Source: Cryptomeria japonica (taxonomy: Eukaryota > Streptophyta > Pinopsida > Cupressales > Cupressaceae). From it: a stretch of 64,000 bases of DNA. The position numbers were made by a program, and so were the translations under genes. This document shows, piece after piece, positions 1-9,281 of the stretch (position 1 is the stretch's first letter; each line of letters opens with the position of its first letter). Below the pieces are notes generated by a model. That model searched no databases. It was not told where the DNA came from and worked only from the letters and a program-made list of their open reading frames with translations. Location: NCBI RefSeq assembly GCF_030272615.1, contig NC_081415.1, positions 507,547,373 through 507,611,372 on the forward strand. Reading direction: 5' to 3'.

Positions 1-860
1 AAATAATCATAAAATCAATAAACGTTAATTATCAAATAAATATAAATACCAAATAATTAAATATTCAAAAGTAATAAATTAAATACATTAAAATAATCAT
101 TACTAAATATAAAACCACACACATCAAGAGCCACATAATTACTCTAACATAATCAAGTAAATCAACTATCATAAACCGAACTCACAACACTAAGAAGACC
201 AAGCTTACTAACTGACATGGCGAATTATGCCAAGACACTGACGACTCACGGTGAAAAACTTAGACCTAAAGTATGTGAAGGGAACTCATGCCATCTCTGA
301 ACCACATTAGCCATTGAAACTAAAGACACACTCAGACCTATGAAGCCAGGTGGAGTCGATGTCTGGTACCTGCAAAGTCCTGCAACCACAAAATGACAAT
401 ACAACATATGCATATACATATATAGAACAAGCAAGTGATAGAGAATCATGATGACACATCCCGCTCACAATGAGTGACATGGAATCGTCTCTATCACGAA
501 GATAGTCAAACACATCTCATAAACATCCCATCAAATGTAATCATGAAGTAGGGTTAGTGTAATCGTAATAATCATCAAAACCATTATAAATCTAATTCTA
601 TCAATAATCCATCACATAGTGAGCATATAAAATCCATCGAATACATATATCATCAAATCACACGATTAATAATGACAATACCAACATCTATATAGATCAT
701 CAAAATAGCATATGTCCAATAGTGTCTAACATCAATAATAAGTAATCGAAGCACATGAGTAATCATCATCCAAATCATCAAATATAGTCTAAATAAGTCT
801 ATCAAGCATAATATAAAAGTCAACTCTAGACAAAATAGGTCAAATCAAGGGTGGACACTA
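1..860. other. AT-rich stretch without recognised gene
   Basis: This stretch is very AT-rich and holds only short ORFs on the minus strand (246-513) with no family motif. It may include the outer part of the 5' LTR of copia D, whose start I could not place. I see no RNA gene, tandem array or coding signal. Confidence 0.5.
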
Positions 861-1031
861 CAATACTCACCTTGTTTATATAACCAAGGGATCTCCTATG
901 TACATGTTTTGGATTGTATTGCATCATCGATAAGAATATAGTGTATTCTTGTCACGTTATTTCTCTCTTTTTATTGTGCTTTCCATTAGGCCTCTATATC
1001 TTGGGTGGCTACCTTCATAGCCAATTCTTAC
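861..1031 (+). repeat. Probable end of the 5' LTR of copia element D (start not placed)
   Basis: A TATA-like stretch (tttatataac, about 876-885) is followed by a pyrimidine-rich transcribed-type region. The stretch ends in CA directly before a primer-binding-like site at 1032. This is the layout expected for the end of a copia LTR. The other LTR of D is not in the window, so the boundary cannot be checked by pairing. Confidence 0.4.
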
Positions 1032-1045
1032 ATGGTACCAAAGTT
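1032..1045 (+). other. Primer-binding-like site of copia D
   Basis: TGGTACCAAAGTTG resembles the initiator-Met tRNA primer site of plant copia elements (TGGTATCAGAGC) with several substitutions. It follows the CA at the presumed LTR end and lies upstream of the D gag on the same strand. Confidence 0.4.
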
Positions 1046-1779
1046 GAAATAGTGCCATCAATTTACCATTGGAGAGGTTTTTTTAGCAAATTTGAAGTTT
1101 TGGATTCACGACTTTCTTTTTGCAAGTCAAAATTGGAGCTTGTTGGGTCAGATCTGAGGCCACCATTAGATTCAAGAGGTTTGAGAAAGTTATAATCACC
1201 TATGGTTTTGTCCAAATCCAACTCTAGAGGCCAAATTTAGAGCCATTTGAAGTTTGGAAGTGCGGCGACGATTTGGGAGTCATAATTATGCAAACAATTT
1301 TCAAATAGCGATATCTCAGTCATCCGAACTCCTTTTTTCAAGCAATTTTTTTATTTACGGTAGAATTTTGTGCTCTTCACAGTGTTGTGGGAGTTTTCTG
1401 ATTTATGTGCATGAATTTTTGGAAAATTATGAAATCCCAATTTTTGCAACTTTTGGGGCATCATTCAGGCTCATATGGACTCCTTTTCAAGTTCAATTTT
1501 CAATTTTTGCAACTTTTGGGGCATCGTGCATGTTTTGTTTTTTTTTAAACTTTACAGTGGTGCTATCAGTTTGTAGTTATTGTGATTAAAATTTTCACTT
1601 TCAAAACATGGCTTTATTCGGCTTATTTTTGGCAATTGTAATGCTTAGATCTTAGTTTAGTCTTTCGCGTTAATGATTTGAGCCTAATATATCCTGATTG
1701 AGGCAGTTGTAAATAATGAAATCAAAAGTCCACTTTTCCTTGTTTTGCAAGTGGCCATTGTAACTGCACTAAGTATAAA
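1046..1779 (+). other. Untranslated leader of copia D
   Basis: About 0.7 kb lies between the primer-binding-like site and the first gag-like codons. Short ORFs at 1046-1195 and 1254-1589 have no family motif. One phrase around a 'tttttgcaacttttggggca' core occurs twice (about 1440 and 1504), a small local duplication. Confidence 0.4.
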
Positions 1780-3037
1780 GTGCCAAATCCTCATTTTAGG
1801 GGGGTGTCTTGTGTGCTTGTGCCTCTCCCTCCCTCTTTTGTGGTCTTTTTCTTTTTATTCATGTGTTCTCCTAAATTTCTACTTTTAACTCCACATAATT
1901 ATGCAACTTGGAAAGATAATGCATGGAGTAAACTAATGGAAAAGGTATGTCATTATGTTGATGGTACAATTTCAAAACCCTCAATTCCTAATGCTAATGC
2001 TAATCTGAAAATATAATGGCTCATTAAAATTTCTATGGCTCTTGGAATGTTGAGAAAGTATATATCACCTGATCTTATCTTTCATATTGAAAAGTGTAAG
2101 ATAACCAAAGATGCTTGGGATAAAATTGGTCAACTGTAATGTCAAGTTGACGAGATTAGAGGATACACCCTCGAAAGTGATCTCCTAAGTTTGGATCCCA
2201 AGTTTTTTGATACAATCAAAGATTATGTCACTAGAGAAAATGAGCTAAGAGCACAACTCAAGGATTGTAACATTGAAAAGAAGGATGCACAATTGGTTTT
2301 CAATTTGTTGGGGAAGCTTCCTTTAAGGTATGCAACTTTTGTTTCTAGTTTCTACACTCATCAGTTGACAATGGGGAGTTCCTATATACAACACCATTCT
2401 TTGATTCATTCACTAAGATGTTGATACTTGAGCAAGAGAATTGAACACAATGGGAATTCTCAAGTCATCCAAGTCACATGCTTTGGTGGCTAATCATGAG
2501 AAAGGATCCAACAAGAGGCAAAAGCAAGCAAAGCCAAAGCCACAAAAATATAAAGCATAATTTTCCCCTCATCAACAAAAATATTCTACATCCTCTCCTA
2601 AGGGGAAATCATCTAAGAAGTAGAAGCTTACTTGTGCATATTGCAAGAAGTTAGGACATGAAGAACACCATTGTTACAAGAAGGATATTAATGAATTGAA
2701 GCATCTTCTTGAGAAGAATAGAACCAGTTTGCCTTCTAGAATGTCTACTTCTGCTTCTTATTCCAAAGAAAAATAATTTCATATGGGAACTTGAGTCACA
2801 CTTGTGGTGCAAGTAAAGGACAAGCTCTTTGTGCTACTACAGGTTATATTTTGAGGAGATGGCTTCTAGATTCAAGAGCTTCTCATCATATAGTATATTC
2901 ATAGTTTATGTTGTCTTCATTTGATCCTTGCAATATACCACCAATTTTGATGGGAAATCAAACATATATGCATTTAATTGGAAAGTGATCTTGATATTGG
3001 GTATGGAACCTTCAATGATGTGTTGTGTGTATCTCAG
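1780..3037 (+). pseudogene. Copia D gag and protease, decayed and split by element C
   Basis: This is the gag-protease part of a Ty1/copia polyprotein. Near 1885 it has the UBN2-type gag start motif (PHNYATWKD). Near 2300 come typical gag helices (KKDAQLVFNLLGKLP). A CCHC zinc knuckle of form C-x2-C-x4-H-x4-C lies near 2634-2685 (CAYCKKLGHEEHHC). A protease motif (WLLDSRASHH, with R in place of the usual G) lies near 2860. Stops at 2013, 2137, 2422 and elsewhere, plus frameshifts, make it non-functional. The frame runs into the pre-integrase motif VLCVS at about 3020-3037 and is cut there by copia C. The continuation is at 62049. Confidence 0.85.
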
Positions 3038-3357
3038 TATTGAATTTTTCAACACAAACACCTACAAGATCAAATGAAAAACAAAAACACTTTCCACAAG
3101 AGAGAGTTGCACAAATGAATGCTATATAGTGCAATTGTACTATGAGGTGCTTATAAAAAAAGCAAAATGATGAATTTAAGATAACTAAAGTGCAAACATT
3201 AAGAGATAAATAAATATCAACTCTAGCTAAACTAGATGCATAAAAGCTAAACTAGGTACACAACTAAAAATAAGCACTCTTAAGTGAACTTAAGCAAAAA
3301 ATCAAAAAAACATAACTAGTTGTAAAAAAGCAACTAATAGCTAAACATGTTGTAACA
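3038..3357 (-). repeat. 3' LTR of copia C
   Basis: About 320 bp are recognisably related to 61711-62048 over their whole length. Shared stretches include 'cacaagagagagttgcacaa', 'aatgaatgctatat' and 'agctaaactagatgcataaa'. The two copies differ by many substitutions and indels, so the element is old. On the minus strand it starts TGTTACAAC. The far end is mutated: TATTGAATTT here against TGCTGAATTT in the partner. Confidence 0.85.
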
Positions 3358-3370
3358 CCCCCCTTAAGTG
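3358..3370 (-). other. Polypurine tract of copia C
   Basis: On the minus strand the sequence reads ACTTAAGGGGGGTG immediately before the LTR start. This is the plus-strand priming tract expected at the inner edge of a 3' LTR, and it sets both orientation and boundary. Confidence 0.75.
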
Positions 3371-4438
3371 AAACTTAGGGTGAGTAGAGAAACTCTAAAT
3401 GCATGAATGTAGAATTGGGTCCCGACAACAAAAGGCTTGATTAGGTACCCATGTACAAACCAATGAAGTCTCTCTAAAAAGAGAAAAGGAGAAAACCCAC
3501 ATGGGATTAAAACCCTCTCCAAAAGTGAGAGATGAGATGCATGAAAAGAAACATGAATTGCTAAAAAAGGAATGAAGGTCTCAGATGCACCCCCTAAGGA
3601 CAACTTCCTTCACCCCAAGCATTCATCACAGTTGAAGATAATGTGGGGATGCCAAGGGTTTAGTGAAGATGTATGCAACCTCCTCCTTTGTAGGTATGTA
3701 ATCCAAGTTGAGAAGACCATCGTGAGTCAACTGTTGAATGAAGTGCATGTGGATCTCAATGTTCTTAGTTTGATGATGCTTCACTGGGTTTCGAGAAATT
3801 TGAATGGAACTCTAATTATCACACCAAATAATAGTGGGACCATCATGAGGAAAACCAAACTCTGTCAACAACTAAAAAATTCATAAAACCTCATGGATAG
3901 CAAGAATTGTTGCCCAATACTTAGCCTCAGTAGATGATAATGCAATAGCAGATTGCTTCTTGCAAGACCATGCAATTGAGCTGGAACCAAGACAAAAAAA
4001 CAAAGCTATAAATAGACTTCCAATCATTAACATCACCAACTTAACCTGAGTTAGTGAAGCCAACAATTATAGAGTCTCCTAATGTATAATGAATGCCAAA
4101 GTGCAATCTACCCTGGATGTAACTCAAGATACATTTGGCAGCCTTCCAGTGACTCTCATGTGGATCATGAGAGAATTGAGAGACTGGACCAACCACAAAG
4201 GAAATATCGGGATGAGCATGTGTTAGGTACAAAATATTGCCAACCAACTGCTTAAACAATGTAGCATCAACTGAAGGAGTAGAACAACTAGAAGACAACA
4301 CAACCCCTAACTAAAATGATGTGGGGGTAGGCTTGCAATCAAGCATGACCAATATATAAAGCATATCAAGAGCATACCTCTTCTAATAAATGGGAATCCC
4401 ATCCAAAGATTGAGTAACCTGAAAACCAAGGAAGTAAT
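3371..4438 (-). pseudogene. Copia C polyprotein C-terminus: end of RT and RNase H
   Basis: Minus-strand frames at 4301-4041 and 4066-3881 carry the end of the copia reverse transcriptase and the RNase H. Near 4240 is a motif of form GNILYLTHAHPDISFVVG, near 4110-4150 the connection helix (HWKAAKCILSYIQG), and near 3930-3965 the signature SxxALSSTEAKY. Stops and a frameshift near 4060 break the frame. Sequence below 3880 decays into the tail of the ORF and ends at the polypurine tract. The upstream frame (FLGFQVTQSLDGIP, near 4385-4438) is cut exactly at the G1 target duplication and continues at 20674. Confidence 0.85.
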
Positions 4439-5569
4439 TGTTATCTAAAATTTCATTACCCATGTAATTTTAGCCAAATGATGCATATTTATCAAATGAT
4501 TGCATTTACAAAAGATACATCGCAGTGTTTAAAAAAGAGGAAAAAGAGGATATTTTTCATTTGTATTGAACAATGATAGATTACAAATTGAGTTCATGCA
4601 TCTGAAGCATATTTATATACACTGAGTTTCTTAAAACCTCACACAAGCCGTGACCTTAGCATTCTTATCTTTCCTACATATCCAAAACAAAAAAGGATAG
4701 AATTAAAAAATGAGTGTGAGGATAACCAGTCATTGCCTTGGGTTGCTTTGACTGGTTATTGGCTGCCCCGCTGCTCTTGTGAATTTTTTCTCGATCTTCA
4801 GACTTTGAAAACTCCTACTTTCCTGCACAAAAAAGAAGAGGTGTTAGATCCAACCGATCTAAGAAATGAAAGATTATCCTACGACATCTCATTTATTATT
4901 GTCTATCATATTTCTGTTTTGAAAGGGCGGGAAAGATAAAGACAAATCACTGCTTCAGAAAAAAGAAATGTTTATGCTAATGTGTTTGTTTCATGTGCAG
5001 ATAATTAGTTACTCTAATTGGCATGTGCCCTTGACCGAGGCTCCCTTCGGGTATGAGCCCGACATACCCTTTAGAGTAACTAATCTCAGAATATCAAGTG
5101 GAATGATGAAGAAACCAACTGAAGTATTAAAGGGACATGTTTGTTTTAAATATGAAACCTTTTACTTTACTATTCATGATATGCATAGAAAGAAAATGTT
5201 AATGCATAAACTGTTTTAAGGGACATATTATTTCAATGTGAAACCTTACAGTATTTTAAAAGGATCAATACTACATCATGAAGTTGAACAATTTAATGTA
5301 ACAAGTTGGTAAAGAAAAAGAGTATTTGAATCTTAAATGCATGTTCAAACAGTGAGCTGAATGGAATCAGAATTAACTGGTACAGGAATGAGTGTCACGA
5401 GCCCGTGCTCGAACTTCATTTCTACATAAGATCAATCCCAGCATGTGCCAAAGTCAGAAATTCAGTAAGGATAAAACACAATCTCATCAAAAGCTGCAAC
5501 AAATGCTGAAGGTCAAGTATTATTTGAACTCAAAGAAGGACTAAATGAATCTACAGGATTACTTGGAAC

Positions 5570-5722
5570 TTGGGATCCAAATCTGGAAGAATTGTATACA
5601 AAATGTGGAAGAATATAAAAAGTGCTGGAACTGTTTGATAAAATGCCTAAAAGATGCGGTATCATGGGATGTGATGATTCCAGAATATGGACAAAATGGA
5701 CACTTCCAAAGCTGGTGCAGTT
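5570..5722 (+). pseudogene. Captured PPR-protein fragment in G1 5' LTR
   Basis: The translation reads like one repeat of a plant PLS-class pentatricopeptide-repeat protein: LYTKCGRI, then LFDKMPKR, then after a one-base frameshift near 5653 DAVSWDVMI and YGQNGHF. These match the usual sequence of MYxKCGxIxxA, LFDxMPxRD, VVSWNxMI and GYxQNG. PPR proteins bind organellar RNA, but about 50 residues of one repeat cannot fold or bind RNA. It sits immediately upstream of the acyl-CoA oxidase fragment with no obvious joint. The same fragment is in the 3' LTR. Confidence 0.65.
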
Positions 5723-5728
5723 TGATAT

Positions 5729-7054
5729 ATGCATAGCGTAACAGAGAAACCCACTTTTAATATTGGTGCTATGAGAGAATTGATGCATGGTCACAATGTT
5801 GAAGACCGAGACTGGATTTTCAACTTGACGGCTAATAGTGATCTCTTTGTTGCGAAGAAGAAATCTAAAAAAGTATATGCTATCCCAGATTACAATAAGC
5901 CAATGGAACATCAGCGTGAAATGACCATGAAGAGAATTGATTATTTGTTAGAGAAGGGTGTTTTTAAAGGTTGGCTGACAAACACAAGTTCAGAGCGTGA
6001 AACAAGGAGACAAACGGCAGTTAATGAATGTTTGGGAATATATGATCATTCATTAGGTATAAAACTTGGTGTACACTTTCATTTATGGGGTGGTGCAATC
6101 AGGTTCCTTGGTACAAAGAGACACCATCAAAAGTGGCTACAGGATACTGAAGACTTTGTTGTGATAGGATGCTTTGCTATGACTGAGCTTGGACATGGCA
6201 GTAATGTCCGTGGAATTGAAACAATCACCACTTACGATCCTTCTACTCAAGAATTTATCATTACCACGCCTTGCGAGTCTGCCCAAAAGTACTAGATTGG
6301 AGGAGCTGCAAATCATGCCACCCATACAGTAGTCTTCTCCCAACTTCTTATTAATGGAAAGAATGAAGGTGTGCATGCATTCATTGCACAAATAAGAGAT
6401 AAAGAGGGGAATGTATGTCCAGGAATTCGAATTGCTGACTGTAGTCACAAAATTGGCTTAAATGGAGTCGACAATGGACGAATTTGGTTTGACAATTTGC
6501 GTATACCACGTGAAAACATTTTGAACTCTGTTGCTGATGTATCTCCAGATTGCAATTACCAAACTCCAATAATTGATCCTGATCAGAGATTTGCTGCTTT
6601 CATGGCCCCTCTAATAACTGGCCGTGTAACAATTGCAGTTAGTGCTATCTATCAGTCCAAGATTGGATTAGCAATTGCAACTCGATATGCACTGACAAGA
6701 CGGGCTTTTAATCTACAACCCGATGAGCCAGAAATACTGTTACTTGATTACCCATCACATCAGCGGCGTTTGCTTCCTTTGCTTGCAAAAACATATGCAA
6801 TGAGTTGTGCAGCTAATGATCTCAAGAGGATATATTGAAAAAGGACCCCTTCTGATAGCAAGACTATTCATGTTCTTTCTAGTGGATACAAGGCTATGTT
6901 CACATGGCACAACATGAATACATTGCAGGAGTGCCGTGAGGCGTGTGGTGGTCAAGGTCTAAAAACAGAAAACCGCATAGGCAACCTCCTGGGTGAATAT
7001 GATGTTCAATCCACATTTGAAGGAGACGATAATGTTCTCATGCAACAGGATGGG
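5729..7054 (+). pseudogene. Captured acyl-CoA oxidase (ACX2/ACX3-like) cDNA fragment in G1 5' LTR
   Basis: One reading frame over about 440 codons matches plant peroxisomal acyl-CoA oxidase, the flavoenzyme of the first beta-oxidation step. Motifs in order are [144 protein letters not shown] and FEGDDNVLMQQ. FEGD (7016-7027) is the active-site glutamate region. The frame has no introns although plant ACX genes are intron-rich, pointing to an RNA-derived copy. Two in-frame stops (6293-6295, where Trp is expected, and 6836-6838), loss of the C-terminal part and no peroxisomal signal make it inactive. Both stops are shared with the 3' LTR. Confidence 0.93.
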
Positions 7055-7229
7055 TGAATGTTGAACCCGGAGCCTTTGGATCTCACGAACTCATAGTTAT
7101 GGGGTTTGGAGTGTGAGGAGAAAACAGTACAGCACTCAGTTGAAGAAAGATATCCATCCTTAGAATCACATTCCTGCAGTGAAAGGGAAGGGCATTCTAG
7201 AAATTCAAAAGATATAGGATGCTACAGAA

Positions 7230-7402
7230 CAGGAGAAAAGATTTTTCCAAATGGTGATCTTCACACTGGTTCATTCCGAGGGAACCTTAAATGGGGATTG
7301 TTATGAAGGTTCATAGAATCAGGAAATGCCAGAGGGGCCTGGGAGGTATAGTTGGGAAAATGGAAATGTTTACTTGGGGGATTGGAATCGTGCAAAATGT
7401 GG
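7230..7402 (+). pseudogene. Captured MORN-repeat fragment (PIP5K-like) in G1 5' LTR
   Basis: Three MORN-type units can be read: FPNGDLHTGSFRGN (about 7242-7283), NGDCYEGS (7290-7313) and RYSWENGNVYLGDWNRAK (7344-7400), with a stop at 7314 and frameshifts between them. MORN repeats of this style occur at the N-terminus of plant phosphatidylinositol-4-phosphate 5-kinases and in other MORN proteins. The kinase assignment is a guess from motif style. No kinase domain is present. An A tract starts 22 bases after the last unit. Confidence 0.6.
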
Positions 7403-7423
7403 TGATGCGATATGCTAAATGTG

Positions 7424-7451
7424 AAAAAAAAAAAAAAAAAAAAAAAAAAAA
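7424..7451 (+). repeat. A28 tract downstream of captured gene fragments
   Basis: This run of 28 adenines lies just after the MORN fragment. The 3' LTR has a 27-base run at the same place (18940-18966). It may be the remains of a poly(A) tail of a captured transcript. After it, an 18-bp direct repeat occurs at 7462-7479 and 7522-7539 (60-bp spacing). Confidence 0.75.
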
Positions 7452-7910
7452 CCCACAGCGCACAAGTTTCCTGGTAAATATGTATGCAAAACGTAGTGTA
7501 TGCAAGATAAAAACGGACACAACAAGTTTCCTGGTAAATGTGGCGAGCATACCTGTAGAAAAAGAGGATTTGCATTCAGAGATGAAGACTCAGGAAGCCC
7601 AGCACCCTTCATCCATGGCGGCACCAAACCCTCGAGAACCTTCCAAATGGTTTTCACTTTGCAAAATGAAAAATGCGATGGGAGTGCAAGACTTTTAGGG
7701 TTATCAAAAACCCTTTGTAATTTTTTATTTTCCTTCAAGTCCGCTGGGCTTTCCATAAAATATGCAAAGTAATAAAAATAAATGTATTTGATAAAATAGA
7801 TGTTTAATTTTCCATCGATATATCAAATATGTTTTATTTTTATTCTTTTTATTTTATTTTATTTTTTGGTTTTCTTCCTTGGTTAAAAGATGGTATCTTT
7901 TTGTAAAAGA

Positions 7911-8009
7911 TATTTAATTACAATGCAATTATAAATTGTAATTAAATATTATTCGAAATGTAAAAGGTATATTCATATTCAAGAAGGAGACTAAGTCTTT
8001 TGACTTAGT
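7911..8009 (+). other. Two perfect hairpins in the G1 LTR
   Basis: TATTTAATTACAAT (7911-7924) and its exact reverse complement (7935-7948) form a 14-bp stem with a 10-base loop. About 40 bases on, ACTAAGTC-TTTT-GACTTAGT (7990-8009) forms an 8-bp stem. Both recur in the 3' LTR. They lie between the cargo and the LTR end, where regulatory or RNA-packaging structure could sit. Function is unknown. Confidence 0.5.
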
Positions 8010-9147
8010 TTTGAAGGAGGAGTTAATTCAGGAGAGATAAGGCTTTCATTGAAAGAAGTCTTTTCAGTTTGGAGACATAAGGAGAGCATATAGGATCACT
8101 CATAACCACTTGGGAAGCATTCAAAAGGAGTGAGATATTTTTGGAGACAAGAGCGTCTTTTTAGGAACATGAGGTTGTTTGAAACCAAATGGAGCAAATC
8201 TAGGGAGGTTGGAGCAATTTTAGGTAAAGGGTCGAAGTTGGACTTTTCCACCATTTTGGGGAGCCTTTATTATTTGGTTAAGTGTTTTGAGGCTGTTTCT
8301 AGTGCTCTTTTGGGTTGATTATTTATTAAGGAAGACTTTTCCAGGTTTATAGCCCTTTTTGGTGTCTTCTAGACTCCTCTTTTTGAGGCATTTTTCTTGC
8401 ATCCGACCCAAATCAGTTGGGGTTTTTTGTACTTAGTGCAAAAAGACACTATTTTTAGAGTTAGTTCTGATTATGCAGAAAAGGCTCTTGTGACAACATT
8501 TTGTCCTTAGCATATTTTCTTGTATACTTTCTGTAACTCAATCTTGGAGACTGAATATATGATGACAGCATCTTTTGGAGCAAGGTTTTATTAAGTTTCT
8601 TTTTCAAGCCTTCTTTTTCTTTCTGTATCTTTGTGTTCATAGCATGATTGATAGAGGTAACCAGTGAATTGTATTATTCCTTGTTATTTTGTCTCATCAA
8701 GAGCCTAGTTGCAGAAGTGTATTTTGTTTGCAGGTTGCAGTTTGTGTCCACAAGAACATGGAGCTTTCATGTGAATATATATTTTCCTTGATTGCTCAGT
8801 CTAGGACCTTTCTGTGAAACATTTATGCAGGCCTATATAGAATAGAAGTGTTACCCACTAAAATAAATTTTTTTTTTTTGCAATTAGAGACCTGTCATTA
8901 TCATTTTAGTTTCCCTCAAATTTTGGTGAATCACCTAGTTACTTAGTTTATTTTTATTTTTTCCTTTTCTCTTCCCTTTTCCTACCAAGTTTTCAGTTGT
9001 TAGAAGAGCAAATAGGCGATTTATCCAATAGGAACCGGAGGTTTCATTTCAAGTTGCGCATTGCCCACATGCAGAAGTGAATCCCATGTTAGGCCAAATT
9101 ACTAAACTTGTAGTTTAGTAGGGTGCAAATTTGAGCCTTAACAGTTT

Positions 9148-9165
9148 TGGCACGCCCGGTGGGAC
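9148..9165 (+). other. Candidate primer-binding site of G1
   Basis: TGGCACGCCCGGTGGGAC begins four bases after the LTR end (9143). Position and the TGG start (complement of a tRNA CCA end) fit a primer-binding site. The priming tRNA was not identified. A second TGG-starting site, TGGCGACTCCCTGGTGA, lies at 9256-9272 and resembles the Arg-tRNA site I associate with Ogre-type elements, but it is 112 bases inside. Confidence 0.6.
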
Positions 9166-9281
9166 ATTAAAGGAGGTTCATTTTCATATTTTATGCTGAT
9201 TTTGATGCACTGTCAGCATAATAAAGACCTGTAAGAGGTTATAAATTTGTGTATCTGGCGACTCCCTGGTGAAAAGATCAA

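Larger units (their letters stand above)
4439..9143 (+). repeat. 5' LTR of G1
   Basis: This is the 4705-bp direct repeat of 15955-20668. It is bounded by TGTTATCTA at the left and CCTTAACA at the right. The first 0.7 kb is AT-rich with no family motif. The middle carries PPR, acyl-CoA oxidase and MORN fragments (5545-7402) ending in an A tract (7424-7451). From 7452 to 9143 there is no recognised coding sequence, and this is where promoter, R and U5 signals would be expected. I could not place the transcription start. Confidence 0.95.

Noticed and set aside
5041-5075. tRNA-like arm (GGGTATG-loop-CATACCC) as a tRNA gene
   Set aside because: A single 7-bp stem is present, but no cloverleaf, anticodon arm or other tRNA boxes around it.
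5729-7054. A functional acyl-CoA oxidase gene
   Set aside because: Two in-frame stops, missing C-terminal part and no peroxisomal signal; it lies inside an LTR and is duplicated with the same stops in the other LTR.
7291-7772. Overlapping ORFs on both strands around the A tract
   Set aside because: Their length comes from poly-Lys/poly-Phe readings of the A28 run; no motif apart from the MORN fragment already listed.
4733-8318. Segmental duplication of a host gene region (4.7 kb repeated at 16.2-19.8 kb)
   Set aside because: The repeat has TGTTA/TAACA ends, is flanked by an exact GTAAT duplication and encloses a gypsy polyprotein with a primer site, so the copies are LTRs.
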